NCBI GenBank assembly: GCA_963828415.1
Contig: CAWHEI010000001.1
Span: 1-64,000 of the forward strand
Source of the DNA: Sva-07 sp963828415
Lineage (GTDB): Bacteria > Actinomycetota > Acidimicrobiia > Acidimicrobiales > Ilumatobacteraceae
Length of the DNA stretch: 64,000 nucleotides
Direction of reading: 5' to 3'
The notes below the pieces were generated by a model, which was not told the origin of the DNA, did no database searches, and worked only from the letters and a program-made list of their open reading frames with translations. Positions 35,265 to 44,761 of the stretch are shown one piece after another. A program made the translations under genes and the position numbers. Every line of letters starts with the position of its first letter. The first letter of the stretch is position 1.

Positions 35265-36563
35265 TCAGTGGTCGGCGGCTTCGCGTTCGAAGTGCTCGGC
35301 GTACTTCGCTCGGGCTGCGGCTCGACGCGCCGGGAGGTGGGCGGTCGGCCAGAGCCCGTCGACCGGCTTGTGCTCGCGCAGGACCTGGCGGGCGACAGTG
35401 CTCTTGTGGACCTCGGTGGGTCCGTCGGCGAGCGCCATGACTTCCGACGCGATGAGCATGCCGGTGAACGGCATCTCGTTGGAGACACCGAGGGCGCCAT
35501 GGAGATGCATCGCCCGCAGCACGACGTCGTGGTACACCTTCGGCATCGCCACCTTCACCGCGGAGATGTCCTTGCGGACCTTGCGGTAGTCGTTGTACTT
35601 GTCGATCCTCCATGCCGTCCGCAACACGAGCAGCTTGAACTGCTCGATCTCGATCCATGTGTCGGCGATCTGCTCCTGGACAACGCCGAGCGAGGCGAGC
35701 GGGCCCGTGCGGGTCTGTCGTGACAGCGCTCGCTCGCACATCATGTCGAAGGCGGCCTCGACCTGCGCGATGGTGCGCATCGCGTGGTGGATGCGCCCGC
35801 CACCGAGGCGAACCTGGGCGATCGCGAAGGCGGAGCCCGGGTCGCCGAGGAGGTTGTCGTCGGTCAGGCGGACGTTGTCGTAGTGCATGTACGCATGGCT
35901 GCCCTCACCTTCGGGCTCGCTGCCGATCCCGGTGTTGCGGATGATGTTCACACCGGGCGTCTCCGCCGGCACGATGAACATCGACATCCCCTCGTACGCA
36001 TTCACGTCGGGGTTGGTGACGGCCATCACGATGAAGAAGCTCGCGAATCTCGCGTTGGACGAGAACCACTTCTCGCCGTTGAGGACCCACTCGTCACCGT
36101 CCTTCACCGCACTGGTGGTGAACAGGGTCGGGTCGGCGCCGGCGTGTGGCTCGGTCATCGAGTAGCAGGAGCTGATCTTGCCGTCGAGCAACGGTTGGAG
36201 GTAGCGCTCCTTCTGGGCGTCGCTGCCGTAATGGGCGAGGATCTCGGCGTTGCCGCTGTCGGGGGCCTGGCAGCCGAACACCGTCGGCGCGAACCGTGAC
36301 CGACCGAGGATCTGGTTCATCAGCGCGAGCTTCACCTGGCCGTAGCCCGGGCCGCCGAGTTCCGGCCCGAGGTGGCACGCCCACAGCCCACGCTCCTTCA
36401 CCTGGTCCTGCAGCGGCGCGACGAGTTCCATGGCCACGGTGTCGGACTTGTCGTAGGGGTCGTCGAGGACCATGTCCAGGGGTTGGACCTCGTTGCGGAC
36501 GAAGTCGTCCATCCAGTCGAGCTGTTCCTGAAACTCGGGGTCGGTCTCGAAATCCCATGCCAT
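35265..36563 (-). CDS. Acyl-CoA dehydrogenase
   Basis: 432 residues with standard three-part fold: N-terminal helices (QLDWMDDFVRNEVQPLD), FAD/substrate beta-domain (SCYSMTEPHAGADPTLF, NGEKWFSSNA), and C-terminal helices (RMRTIAQ-type stretch HHAMRTIAQVEAAFDMM, then LHGALGVSNEMPF). Its nearest relatives by pattern are ACAD10/11-like enzymes with an N-terminal extension. Cotranscribed with the phosphotransferase; diverges from the TetR-SDR pair. Confidence 0.88.
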   Translation of the reverse strand: MAWDFETDPEFQEQLDWMDDFVRNEVQPLDMVLDDPYDKSDTVAMELVAPLQDQVKERGLWACHLGPELGGPGYGQVKLALMNQILGRSRFAPTVFGCQAPDSGNAEILAHYGSDAQKERYLQPLLDGKISSCYSMTEPHAGADPTLFTTSAVKDGDEWVLNGEKWFSSNARFASFFIVMAVTNPDVNAYEGMSMFIVPAETPGVNIIRNTGIGSEPEGEGSHAYMHYDNVRLTDDNLLGDPGSAFAIAQVRLGGGRIHHAMRTIAQVEAAFDMMCERALSRQTRTGPLASLGVVQEQIADTWIEIEQFKLLVLRTAWRIDKYNDYRKVRKDISAVKVAMPKVYHDVVLRAMHLHGALGVSNEMPFTGMLIASEVMALADGPTEVHKSTVARQVLREHKPVDGLWPTAHLPARRAAARAKYAEHFEREAADH

Positions 36564-36658
36564 CGTCGGTCTCCATTCGGTCGAAAGTGATCAGAGCAAG
36601 TTTTCGGACACTAACACAGCTGTTTCAAATCATCAGCCTCGTGTGTTACCGTCGCCTC

Positions 36659-37339
36659 GTGGACGTCAACGGATCGAGCGGTCGGGACGCGTTGGTCAAC
36701 TCCGCTCGACGGCTCTTCGCCGAGCAGGGAATCGATGCGGTCTCGCTGCGCGAGGTGGCTCGTGCCGCCGGGCATCGCAACACCAACGCGGTGCAGTACC
36801 ACTTCGGTGACCGGCAGGCGCTGCTCGTCGCGGTCGTCGAGCCGTTCGAACACGACGTCGGCGAACGGCGGGCTGCCCTGGTCGACATGCTCGCCACGGA
36901 ACCGGTGCCGTCGATGCGCTCGATCGCGGGAGCCCTCGTGCGACCGTCGGCGGCGATGCTCGAGACGCCTGACGGGCGTGACCACCTGCGGATCGTTGCG
37001 GAGCTGATCGTCGACATGGACGGGTTCACCACAGCGCTCGGGACGGCTGACAACTCGTTGGGTCACTGGGATCGTGTGGCCCGCGCCAACATGGCCGACA
37101 CCACGCTCCCGCTGCACCGTCGGTACGCCGCCATCTCACTCTGCTTCACCGAGCTCGGCCGGCGGGCGGCAAGCCGTCGTCGGCCCGATCATCGACTCTT
37201 CGTGAGCGACCTGATCGATCTCGTTGCCGGCGTGCTGCAGGCCGACGTCTCCGAGGAGACGCAGCGCCTGCTCACCGAACGTGATCGCCAGCGCGAGGCG
37301 AAGGACTCCACCACTACCACTGCAAGGACATCCGCATGA
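36659..37339 (+). CDS. TetR-family regulator
   Basis: 226 residues from GTG 36659. Helix-turn-helix: ALVNSARRLFAEQGIDAVSLREVARAAGHRNTNAVQYHFGDRQALLVAVV (residues about 9-60). The C-terminal ligand domain is unassigned. It diverges from the acyl-CoA dehydrogenase operon, and the 95-bp gap holds a spaced dyad TAACAC ... GTGTTA (about 36612-36648) that may be its site. Its stop overlaps the SDR start (ATGA). Confidence 0.87.
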   Translation: MDVNGSSGRDALVNSARRLFAEQGIDAVSLREVARAAGHRNTNAVQYHFGDRQALLVAVVEPFEHDVGERRAALVDMLATEPVPSMRSIAGALVRPSAAMLETPDGRDHLRIVAELIVDMDGFTTALGTADNSLGHWDRVARANMADTTLPLHRRYAAISLCFTELGRRAASRRRPDHRLFVSDLIDLVAGVLQADVSEETQRLLTERDRQREAKDSTTTTARTSA

Positions 37340-38091
37340 CCGACGAACTCCTGGACTTCACCGGCCAGGTCGCTTTGATCACCGGCGGCAGCCGGGGCCT
37401 CGGCCGACAGATGGCGTTGGCCCTCGCCGCTCGTGGAGCCGACGTGGTCGTCACCAGCCGCAAGGTCGACGCATGCGTCGCGGTGGCCGCCGAGATCGAG
37501 GCGATGGGGCGACAGGCCCTGCCGTATGGATGTCATGTGGCCGACTGGGACCAGATCGACCAACTCGTCGACGCGGCCTACGAACGCTTCGGCAAGATCG
37601 ACATCCTGATCAACAACGCCGGTATGTCACCCCTGTACGACAAGGTCTCCGACGTCTCCTCCGAGCTGTTCGACAAGGTCGTGGGCGTCAACCTCAAGGG
37701 CCCATTCCGCCTGATGGCGCTCGTCGGCGAACGCATGGTCGCCGATGGGGGAGGCTCGATCATCAACATCAGCAGCGTCGCGTCGGAGCGCCCGATGCCG
37801 GCGGCGGAACCGTACGGTGCGGCCAAGGCCGGCCTGAACGCGCTGACTCGATCGTTCGCCTTCTCGCTCGGACCGACCGTTCGAGTCAACTGCATCCTCG
37901 CCGGGCCGTTCCTCACCGACATCGCCGACCACTGGGACATGCACGCCTTCGAGAAGCACGCCCGTTCCGCGTACGCGCTGCAGCGCGCCGGCGAACCCGA
38001 CGAGATCGTGGGCGCCGCGCTCTACCTCGCCAGCCGCACCAGTTCGTTCACCACCGGCACCCTCATGCGTGTCGACGGTGGCGAACGGTGA
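37336..38091 (+). CDS. Short-chain dehydrogenase/reductase
   Basis: 251 residues. Cofactor motif TGGSRGLGRQMALALA, NNAG at about residue 93, catalytic Ser in IINISSVAS and YxxxK in PYGAAKAGLNALT; C-terminal motif GTLMRVDGGER. Similar enzymes act on 3-hydroxyacyl-CoA or alcohol groups. Coupled to the TetR gene by a 4-bp overlap. Probably part of the same lipid-oxidation locus as the acyl-CoA dehydrogenase and phosphotransferase. Confidence 0.9.
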   Translation: MTDELLDFTGQVALITGGSRGLGRQMALALAARGADVVVTSRKVDACVAVAAEIEAMGRQALPYGCHVADWDQIDQLVDAAYERFGKIDILINNAGMSPLYDKVSDVSSELFDKVVGVNLKGPFRLMALVGERMVADGGGSIINISSVASERPMPAAEPYGAAKAGLNALTRSFAFSLGPTVRVNCILAGPFLTDIADHWDMHAFEKHARSAYALQRAGEPDEIVGAALYLASRTSSFTTGTLMRVDGGER

Positions 38092-38127
38092 CGGCCGGGG
38101 ACAGACTGCGCGGAAAGGTCGCCATCA

Positions 38128-39516
38128 TCATGCTGTGGGGACTGACGCGAGTCCGTTGCGGTCGATGACGCTGCGATACCAGTGAGCGCTGTCGCGTGGC
38201 GTTCGCTGCAAGGTGTCGAAATCGACATGTACGAGTCCGAATCGCTTGTCGTACCCCAATGCCCATTCGAAGTTGTCCATGAGCGACCACTGGAAGTAGC
38301 CACGAACATCGACGCCCTGCTCGATCGCTGCGGACAGCGCTCGGAGGTGCTGGTCGAGGTAGTCGATTCTCCGAGGGTCGTGGCACTTTCCGTCGACGAC
38401 CTCATCGTCGTAGGCGCAGCCGTTCTCTGTGATGTACAGCGGCGGCAGGTTCGGGTAGTCGGCCGAGAGTCGAATCAATCGTTCGGTCAGTCCGCTCGGG
38501 GTGATTGGCCACCCCATGTCGGTGTGAACGGCCTGCACCGGCGCCATGACCACGCCAACGGTTGTCGGGTACTCAGGAAGTTCGCCCGTCTGCCCACCCG
38601 ACCCCTGCACGAGGATGTCGAAGTAATAGTTGATGCCGATCCAGTCGATTGGTTGTGCGATGGTGGCCAGATCTCCGGGCAGCACGGCGTCGGCGAGGTC
38701 GCCGAAGCTCTCCAACAGATCCGGTGGATACTCGCCGCGAAGCAACGCATCGAACCACCAACGGTTGTGGATCAGATCGATCAACTCCAGCTGCTCCGGT
38801 GGCGCAGGAGGTTCGCCGTCGGACCGGATGTTGCAGGAGTTGATCACGATTCCCGCCTGCACGTCGTCTCGAACGGCGCGCATAGCTTGCACGGCCAGTC
38901 CGTGTGCGAGCAGTTCGTGGTGGGCCACGGTGACCGCGGAGTGGGGGTCGGTGAGGCCGGGAGCGTGCACGCCGGCGGCGTGACCGAGGTAGGCGTAAAC
39001 CCACGGTTCGTTGAACGTCGACCACATCGACACCCTGTCGCCGAACTGTTCGATCATGAGCGCTGCGTAGTCGGCGAACCATCGAGCCGTGTCCCGGTTG
39101 CGGAACCCGCCGAGGTCTTCCAGGGCCTGTGGCAGATCCCAGTGGAACAAGGTCGGACACGGCGTGATGTCGTGCTCCAACAAGAGATCGATGAGCCGAT
39201 CGTAGAACGCGATCCCATCGGCATTGGCAGCTCCGCGTCCGTCGGGGAGCACCCTCGGCCAGGCGATGGAGAAGCGGTACGACTGCAAACCGAGTTCAGC
39301 CATCATCGCGACGTCGTCGGCCACCCGATGGAAGTGATCGCACGCCACGTCGCCGGTGTGGCCGTTGGCGACCTTGCCGCTCGAATGCGAAAAGACATCC
39401 CACACACTCGGGCCACGACCACCCTCGTCGACGCCACCCTCGATCTGGTAGCTGGCAGTCGCAGCTCCCCACCGAAAGCCCTCGGGAAACACGACCGCCG
39501 GTCGTCGAATCGTCAT
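38128..39516 (-). CDS. Glycoside hydrolase family 1 beta-glucosidase
   Basis: 462 residues. FPEGFRWGAATASYQIEG at the N-terminus, acid/base Glu in TFNEPWVYAY (about residue 166), nucleophile Glu in LYITENGCAYDD (about 365) and the C-terminal GYFQWSLMDNFEWALGYDKRFGLVHVDF. No signal peptide, so it acts inside the cell on imported disaccharides or glycosides. The gene upstream on the same strand is a polyol/uronate dehydrogenase, suggesting plant- or algal-sugar use. Confidence 0.94.
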   Translation of the reverse strand: MTIRRPAVVFPEGFRWGAATASYQIEGGVDEGGRGPSVWDVFSHSSGKVANGHTGDVACDHFHRVADDVAMMAELGLQSYRFSIAWPRVLPDGRGAANADGIAFYDRLIDLLLEHDITPCPTLFHWDLPQALEDLGGFRNRDTARWFADYAALMIEQFGDRVSMWSTFNEPWVYAYLGHAAGVHAPGLTDPHSAVTVAHHELLAHGLAVQAMRAVRDDVQAGIVINSCNIRSDGEPPAPPEQLELIDLIHNRWWFDALLRGEYPPDLLESFGDLADAVLPGDLATIAQPIDWIGINYYFDILVQGSGGQTGELPEYPTTVGVVMAPVQAVHTDMGWPITPSGLTERLIRLSADYPNLPPLYITENGCAYDDEVVDGKCHDPRRIDYLDQHLRALSAAIEQGVDVRGYFQWSLMDNFEWALGYDKRFGLVHVDFDTLQRTPRDSAHWYRSVIDRNGLASVPTA

Positions 39517-39564
39517 GGGATCGAGTCTGTCAGACGCACGATCGCTCGGTTGATCTGTACGCAG

Positions 39565-41001
39565 TCACGTCGATTGGCGCACCGTCGACTGCACGCCGTC
39601 GGCCCGAAGCGCACGCACTGCCATTGCAAACGCAGCACGCAAGTGATCCGAATCGGCGAGGCCGGTGCCGAAGACGTCGGCAAAATCGAGGAACGATCCT
39701 GGGTCGACGAGGGAACGTTGAGCAAACCCGACGGCCTGACCCAAACGAGGATCAGACGAGGGGTTCTCGGACGTTGCCAGGTATTCGCACCAACCAGCCA
39801 GGGCCAGAGCGGCCCTGGCGACGGTGCCTCCACTTTCCAACCGGGCCCGAATCGTCGGCAGGAGGAACTTCGGGAACTTTGCGGTGCCGTCTTGGCACAG
39901 ACGGGCGATCTGGTCGCCGACAGCAGGGTTGGAGAAGCGCTCGATGAGGGTGTCGATGTAGTCGTCGACGTCGATCCCCGCTGCCCTTGGGAGGGTCGGC
40001 TCGACCTCCTCGTGCAACAACGCAGTGACGAACGCTCGCAGCACGGGATCGGCCATCGCTTCGTCGACTCGCACGTACCCGTCGAGCGCAGCCAGATACG
40101 CCAAGCAGGAGTGACCAGCGTTGAGGAGACGCAACTTCGTCAACTCGTACGGTTCGATGTCATCGGTGACGATCACATCGATCGACTCCAGTGGCAGGCG
40201 ATCGCCGCCGAAGTCGTCTTCGATCACCCACTGACGGAAGGGTTCGGCGACGACAGGCCACCCATCGATGACACCGTGCTCCCGTTCGAGCCATTCGATG
40301 TCCGAAGGAGTCGTCGACGGCGTGATTCTGTCGACCATGCTGTTGGGAAATCGGACGTTGGCGTCAACCCATTCGGCCAGGCCCGGTGAAATGGCTGCGG
40401 CAGCGCCGAGCGTGGCGGTTCGAGCCATCCGGCCGTTCGCAACGATGTTGTCGCAACTCATGACCGTGAGCCGACCGCTACCGGACTCACGGCGGCGTTC
40501 CATTCCTTGCGCAAGGAGGGCGAACACGCCCGCGGGCGCAGACCGTTCGGGAACGAACTCGCCGGACTCATCGTCGACGGGATAACCCGCCTCGGTGATG
40601 GTCATCGAGACGATCTGCGTGTCGGAATGGGCGAGTCGGTCGATCAGCGGTGTGTAGTCATCTATGACATGCAGATACTCGACGATGCTTCCAACGATGG
40701 TCACCTCACTCTCGTCGGCACCTCGCGAAATGAGGGTGTACAGGCAATCCTGACGTTCGAAGACCGCCGCCATTCTCTCGTCGGACGGCAGTACTCCAAC
40801 GCCCACGATGCCCCACCCCTGATCGCCCTGGCGTGCGATGTCGTCGACATAGGTGGCGAGGTGAGAGCGATGAAAACCACCCACTCCGATGTGGACCACG
40901 CTGCGACGCAGTTCCGAGCGATCATACGGAGGCGTGGACACTCTGGCGGCGAGCAACGACAGCGTTGAAGCCGAAATCGCAGAGGCAGAAGCATCCTCCA
41001 T
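39565..41001 (-). CDS. Mannitol-dehydrogenase-family oxidoreductase
   Basis: 478 residues. NAD-binding start VVHIGVGGFHRSHLATYVDDIA, TEAGYPVDDESG, the middle block FPNSMVDRITPSTT, and the catalytic KLRLLNAGHSCLAYLAALDG (Lys...Asn...His) typical of the long-chain polyol dehydrogenases. Family members reduce fructose/mannitol, fructuronate or tagaturonate; which one cannot be told from sequence here. 48 bp upstream of the glucosidase gene, so probably cotranscribed. Confidence 0.9.
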   Translation of the reverse strand: MEDASASAISASTLSLLAARVSTPPYDRSELRRSVVHIGVGGFHRSHLATYVDDIARQGDQGWGIVGVGVLPSDERMAAVFERQDCLYTLISRGADESEVTIVGSIVEYLHVIDDYTPLIDRLAHSDTQIVSMTITEAGYPVDDESGEFVPERSAPAGVFALLAQGMERRRESGSGRLTVMSCDNIVANGRMARTATLGAAAAISPGLAEWVDANVRFPNSMVDRITPSTTPSDIEWLEREHGVIDGWPVVAEPFRQWVIEDDFGGDRLPLESIDVIVTDDIEPYELTKLRLLNAGHSCLAYLAALDGYVRVDEAMADPVLRAFVTALLHEEVEPTLPRAAGIDVDDYIDTLIERFSNPAVGDQIARLCQDGTAKFPKFLLPTIRARLESGGTVARAALALAGWCEYLATSENPSSDPRLGQAVGFAQRSLVDPGSFLDFADVFGTGLADSDHLRAAFAMAVRALRADGVQSTVRQST

Positions 41002-41137
41002 AGGCCCCGCACTCTAAACAAGCAGGCGGTGACGCCGTGCCCCCACGATGTCGACTGCATCGCCACGGCCAAACCGGCGTTCGGTGACAGTTCTCGATCG
41101 GCACGCGTGGGGTTGACCGGGACCAGCCGACCCACAC

Positions 41138-41560
41138 TCACTTCTGGAGGTATGAGCGATCGCTGTAGGGGAACCCGTTGAGCTCACAGTCGTTCGACTC
41201 GTCGTAGTGGTAATCGGCGCGAACCTCGGCGACTCGTTGGTCCTTCATGACGTACCACTCCGAGCCGCGGAACATCATTCGAGTTCCGGTACTCGGCAAC
41301 GTGTACGCGCAACTCCACTCACTGACCACTTCGTCGCCGCTTGCGATGAGGTGATCGATCCTCCAGGTCGGGTCGTAGAACCGCTTGAACTTCCGCCAGT
41401 AGTTGGCGAGGTGGGTTGCGCTGCGAATGGGTGGATGCACCGCGGGCAGGAAGTAGTGGACGACGTCATCATCCAAGGTGCGGAGGAGCTGGTCCGTGTT
41501 GCCGGTGTTGCATCCGTCGAAGTAGTCGAGGACCACCTCGATGTGGGAGTCAGTGGGCAT
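41138..41560 (-). CDS. SnoaL/NTF2-like fold protein
   Basis: 140 residues. VVLDYFDGCNTGNTDQLLRTLDDDVVHYFLPAVHPPIRSATHLANYWRKF and WRIDHLIASGDEVVSEWSCAYT are the cone-shaped NTF2 fold often seen in small hydrolases and isomerases. ATG 41560 has ribosome site GGAAAGGA. Substrate unknown; stands alone between the sugar genes and the PhzF-like gene. Confidence 0.75.
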   Translation of the reverse strand: MPTDSHIEVVLDYFDGCNTGNTDQLLRTLDDDVVHYFLPAVHPPIRSATHLANYWRKFKRFYDPTWRIDHLIASGDEVVSEWSCAYTLPSTGTRMMFRGSEWYVMKDQRVAEVRADYHYDESNDCELNGFPYSDRSYLQK

Positions 41561-41677
41561 GGCGTCCTTTCCGGTGCAAGCGTCGGCCGAGCAAGTGTCC
41601 TCCGACCCGACCAGCCTCGTCAACGACCTGCGGATCCACCGGTGTTCGGGGGCAGTGCGTCGCAGCGTCCGTGGGAG

Positions 41678-42517
41678 CTACGCGTCGATCGTGCCGTCGA
41701 TCAGGATGCGGGTTTTGCCAGCGACCCATACCTGCCCGCCGCTGTCCTGACTGACGTGCACTCGTCCGTCGCGGCCGAGGGCGGAACCCTGACGGGCGAC
41801 GTAGGGCGAACGAAGGCGACCCGACCCGATGAGCCACTGGCCGATGGAGGCGTTGAGGCTGCCGGTAACTGGGTCTTCGGTGGGCAGGCCAACTTTCGGA
41901 AAGAACGCTCGCACTTCGACATCGGTCGAGGTTCCAGGTGGTTCGGCACCAACGAGGCCTACGAGACCGGCCTTCACGGGCAGTCGGTGCGGGTGCGCAG
42001 CTCGCACTGCATCGGCGGATCGCAACAGCAGCGCCATCCAGCCGGGACCGTTGTCGACCCACTGCGAGTCCTCGACATCGGACGCATCGATCTGCATCGC
42101 ATCGACGACATCAGCGACGAGATCTGGCTCGACCGGTCCGCTGCGCACCAGCGGCGGTGCCGCAAAGGCGAGATGGTCGGAGTCGTCGCGCACCGTGATG
42201 AGGCCGGCGTGGCACTCCTGGATGGTGACGCCCGGCTGCTTGGGAACTCCACCGTTGGAGCGCCACGCCCGACAGGTGCCGAGCGTCGGATGTCCGGCGA
42301 ACGGGAGCTCTCCGAACGGTGTCCAGATCCGCACTCGATAGTCGGCCGCACCTGTCGTCGGCGACAAGACGAAGGTCGTCTCAGACAGATTCGTCCACCG
42401 TGCGATCGACGCCATCGCTGCGTCGTCGATCCCGTGTGCGTCGAGTACCACGGCCACCGGGTTGCCGAGGTACGGGGACTCACCGAACACATCGACCTGA
42501 ACGAATCGTCGCTCCAT
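41678..42517 (-). CDS. PhzF-family isomerase/epimerase-like protein
   Basis: 279 residues. N-terminal VQVDVFGESPYLGNPVAVVLDA, catalytic Glu in NLSETTFVLSP (about residue 46), and the symmetric motifs FGELPFAGHPTLG and LPTEDPVTGSLNASIGQWL. PhzF-like proteins isomerise small cyclic acids; most genomic members have no known substrate. Start 42517 gives the standard N-terminus. Confidence 0.9.
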   Translation of the reverse strand: MERRFVQVDVFGESPYLGNPVAVVLDAHGIDDAAMASIARWTNLSETTFVLSPTTGAADYRVRIWTPFGELPFAGHPTLGTCRAWRSNGGVPKQPGVTIQECHAGLITVRDDSDHLAFAAPPLVRSGPVEPDLVADVVDAMQIDASDVEDSQWVDNGPGWMALLLRSADAVRAAHPHRLPVKAGLVGLVGAEPPGTSTDVEVRAFFPKVGLPTEDPVTGSLNASIGQWLIGSGRLRSPYVARQGSALGRDGRVHVSQDSGGQVWVAGKTRILIDGTIDA

Positions 42518-42762
42518 ACTGCGATTGTGCACCGCGGCGGACGCCAGCGCAGCGTCAGTTCGGTCGTCCGGCATCCGGCGGTCGGGGACACCTACGACGA
42601 CGTCCACGTGTAGGCGATAGGAGACACATCCAGATCAGGTGTGTTGTCCGCATTGCGCGCTTGCGCAGTGCGTCCATTCCGTGCAATCTGCTCGGGCGCG
42701 TGGAGGCCGGCGCCTCGAGCCATGAATCGATGGCCGACTACGCCCGAGAAGGAGACACAGCC

Positions 42763-43094
42763 ATGAATACCGACCTGCCGAAGATGATCGAGACCTATCA
42801 ACGCGCTCACGACCACCGCGACACCGACACCGCCTTGGCGAGTTCAGCGCCGACGCCACTGTCGTTGACGACGGCCGCACTCACACCGGCACTGACGAGA
42901 TCCGGTGGTGGCTCGACAACGCCGCCAGCGAATACACGTACACCCGGACCCTGACCGGCGTCGAGGATGACAGCGACGGCAGCTACATCGTGTCGAACCA
43001 TCTGTCGGGCAACTTCCCCGGCGGCGAAGCCGACCTCCGGTACCGCTTCCGACTGGAACGTGGCCTGATCCACCGACTGGAGATCGCCCCATGA
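42763..43094 (+). pseudogene. SnoaL-like protein, single frameshift
   Basis: ATG 42763 (ribosome site AGGAGA) starts MNTDLPKMIETYQRAHDHRD. At about 42840 the frame changes, after which FSADATVVDDGRTHTGTDEI, WWLDNAASEYTYTRTLTGV and LEIAP continue the NTF2-like fold and stop at 43092-43094. A one-base deletion in GCGAGTTC explains it. Joined, the protein is about 110 residues. It is most similar in outline to the NTF2-like protein at 41138. Sequencing error is possible. Confidence 0.65.
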
Positions 43095-43247
43095 CTCGGC
43101 GACCGGGAACGACACGCTGAAGAACCGAACTTCCGGAGCCTGATTGCCGGATCCGAACGCTTGCGCACATTACGGCTGAAGCTGATCCGGCGATCGGGGA
43201 CAGATCGAGCGTCGCGCGATCGCACCGAGTGCCAACGGCGCAGCGCG

Positions 43248-43946
43248 TCAGCGCGGCGTGCCGTACTGGTTGAGTCGATCGAGGAGAGGCAAGCGCCATT
43301 CGTCCGCGAGGACATCGTCGAGCGCGACGAGCCTCTCGACGTTCGACCGATCGGTGAGCGAGCGGTCGAGCATCGCGTCGTTGGCGGCTCTGACTGACAG
43401 TGCGGCCGGATGTTGTTCGGTGACCGCTATCGGTCCCACGACATCGACCACGCCCGCTTCGAGCACCCGCAGATACCAACCGGTCCGCCCTGTTGAACGC
43501 ATGAGTCCGCCAACTGCGGCCGTGCCTCGGTGCAGGGTCAGCTTCTGGCATGGCCAGCGTGGTTGCGCTACTTGCAGTACTGCTGTGCCCCACTGCCACA
43601 CGTCGCCGATGCACACTTCGTTCTCCGTGGCGCCACGTGTGGAGAGGTTCTCCCCGAACGGTGCCGTTGGCGCGTCGGGCAGGTCGGGCTGGTCGAGGTC
43701 GATTGCCCACCCGGAGAGGTGCTCGGATGGGTAGGCGTAGACGGCCTTGTCGATACCGCCGTGAACGGTGCGGTCCGACTGGTCGTCGCCGTCGAGATTC
43801 AACTCGGTGAGCGCGAGGCGCTCGACGGTGACGGGTGCTTTGGCGATCGACGACATGATTCCCGCCGCTGGTGGTCCGAGCGGCTGCGGACCCGACACGT
43901 TGACTCGGAGGATGGCGATCTCCACACCGAGCACCGTAGCCACCAC
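43248..43946 (-). CDS. MOSC-domain protein
   Basis: 232 residues of the YiiM-like type: DRTVHGGIDKAVYAYPSEHLSGW, PFGENLSTRG, the conserved Cys in QPRWPCQKLTL and the C-terminal GWYLRVLEAG. MOSC domains bind a sulphur or molybdenum-cofactor ligand through that Cys; YiiM-like members reduce N-hydroxylated purines. Role here not determined. Confidence 0.85.
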   Translation of the reverse strand: MVATVLGVEIAILRVNVSGPQPLGPPAAGIMSSIAKAPVTVERLALTELNLDGDDQSDRTVHGGIDKAVYAYPSEHLSGWAIDLDQPDLPDAPTAPFGENLSTRGATENEVCIGDVWQWGTAVLQVAQPRWPCQKLTLHRGTAAVGGLMRSTGRTGWYLRVLEAGVVDVVGPIAVTEQHPAALSVRAANDAMLDRSLTDRSNVERLVALDDVLADEWRLPLLDRLNQYGTPR

Positions 43947-43997
43947 GGCCGCGTCTCGGGGCGTGTCGCCGTCCCGGCGGTCGGGGGCAGATCGCGG

Positions 43998-44270
43998 TCA
44001 GCTCGCGTCGATGAGGGCGCCGTATCGCTGTTGGGCTGCTTGGGCAGACGTGCCGAGCAGGCTTCCGATTTTCTGCCACGAGGCACCCGATGCTCGTGCG
44101 GCGATGACGGCGTCTGCGACCTGTCGCTCGCTGCGCGCCCGGGCGAGGGCGGCGCGTTCGAGCATGTACTCCTCGACCGGCCGTTCATCGTTTTTGTTGG
44201 GTCCGTAGTTCTCGAACCGCTGTGCCAGTTCTTCTGCCTGGTCGAGGATTTCTTGGATTGAGCGGGGCAT
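43998..44270 (-). CDS. Small helix-turn-helix antitoxin-like protein
   Basis: 90 residues. MPRSIQEILDQAEELAQRFENY, then the ERPVEEYMLERAALARARSERQVADAVIAARASG helix and a C-terminal HTH, SWQKIGSLLGTSAQAAQQRYG. It looks like the DNA-binding antitoxin of a toxin-antitoxin pair. The gene just upstream on the same strand retains only a fragment of the likely toxin, so this antitoxin may now be orphaned. Ribosome site GAGGTG precedes ATG 44270. Confidence 0.65.
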   Translation of the reverse strand: MPRSIQEILDQAEELAQRFENYGPNKNDERPVEEYMLERAALARARSERQVADAVIAARASGASWQKIGSLLGTSAQAAQQRYGALIDAS

Positions 44271-44275
44271 GGAGA

Positions 44276-44410
44276 TCACCTCAGGAACTTGTCGCGGGCG
44301 GGCATGGCGTGCACGATGAATTCGATCCCCTCGGCGTCGGTGACACCGATCTCGAGGAGTCGACCATCGGTCGCAGCTCCGATGAGCATCGTCAGGTCGT
44401 TCGATGTGCG
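44276..44410 (-). pseudogene. Truncated toxin-like C-terminus
   Basis: The frame upstream of the antitoxin ends RTSNDLTMLIGAATDGRLLE IGVTDAEGIEFIVHAMPARDKFLR and stops at 44276-44278. That ending is what I recall for toxins paired with such HTH antitoxins. Its N-terminus is missing: upstream sequence belongs to an integrase fragment in another frame. Confidence 0.45.
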
Positions 44411-44603
44411 GACGCGTCGCACGCATCACCACGACGTGACGATCATGGGCCCACTGGAAGAACCCGCGCAGATCGTCGCGATAGGCGTCAAGCGTCCGAC
44501 CGCTGTACCGCGCGAGGAATGACGCTGCAGCCATCTGCTCCTCGTCGAACCGCTCGCCGGATGGCTGCTGCAAGACCAGCGTTGTCGTGTCGAGTGTTGC
44601 CAT
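44405..44603 (-). pseudogene. Tyrosine-recombinase N-terminal remnant
   Basis: From ATG 44603, the frame reads QMAAASFLARYSGRTLDAYRDDLRGFFQWAHDRHVVVMRATRPHIE. This is the core-binding domain start of a XerC/D-like integrase. It breaks off at about 44405, exactly where the toxin fragment begins. An illicit join between two genes by deletion is the simplest reading. Confidence 0.6.
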
Positions 44604-44761
44604 GACGGACCTCCGTGTAGTTGTGGAGTTCCAGCAGAACCATGCCTGTCAATCCCGTCCAGGCTCGTCGACGAGACGAGTGCACTCAGCCGGCGATAGG
44701 TGTCACGCCGGCTCAGGACGATCAAGGCTGCGGTGCTTGGCGGAGTTGCGTGAAGTGGCCT

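Noticed and set aside
38182..40389. Long open frame (735 codons) on the + strand opposite the glucosidase and dehydrogenase genes
   Set aside because: No domain match in its translation; it mirrors the GC-rich third positions of the real minus-strand genes.
42650..42671. Hairpin GCATTGCGC-GCTT-GCGCAGTGC as a terminator
   Set aside because: One mismatch, no T run and located between divergent genes; likely chance in GC-rich DNA.
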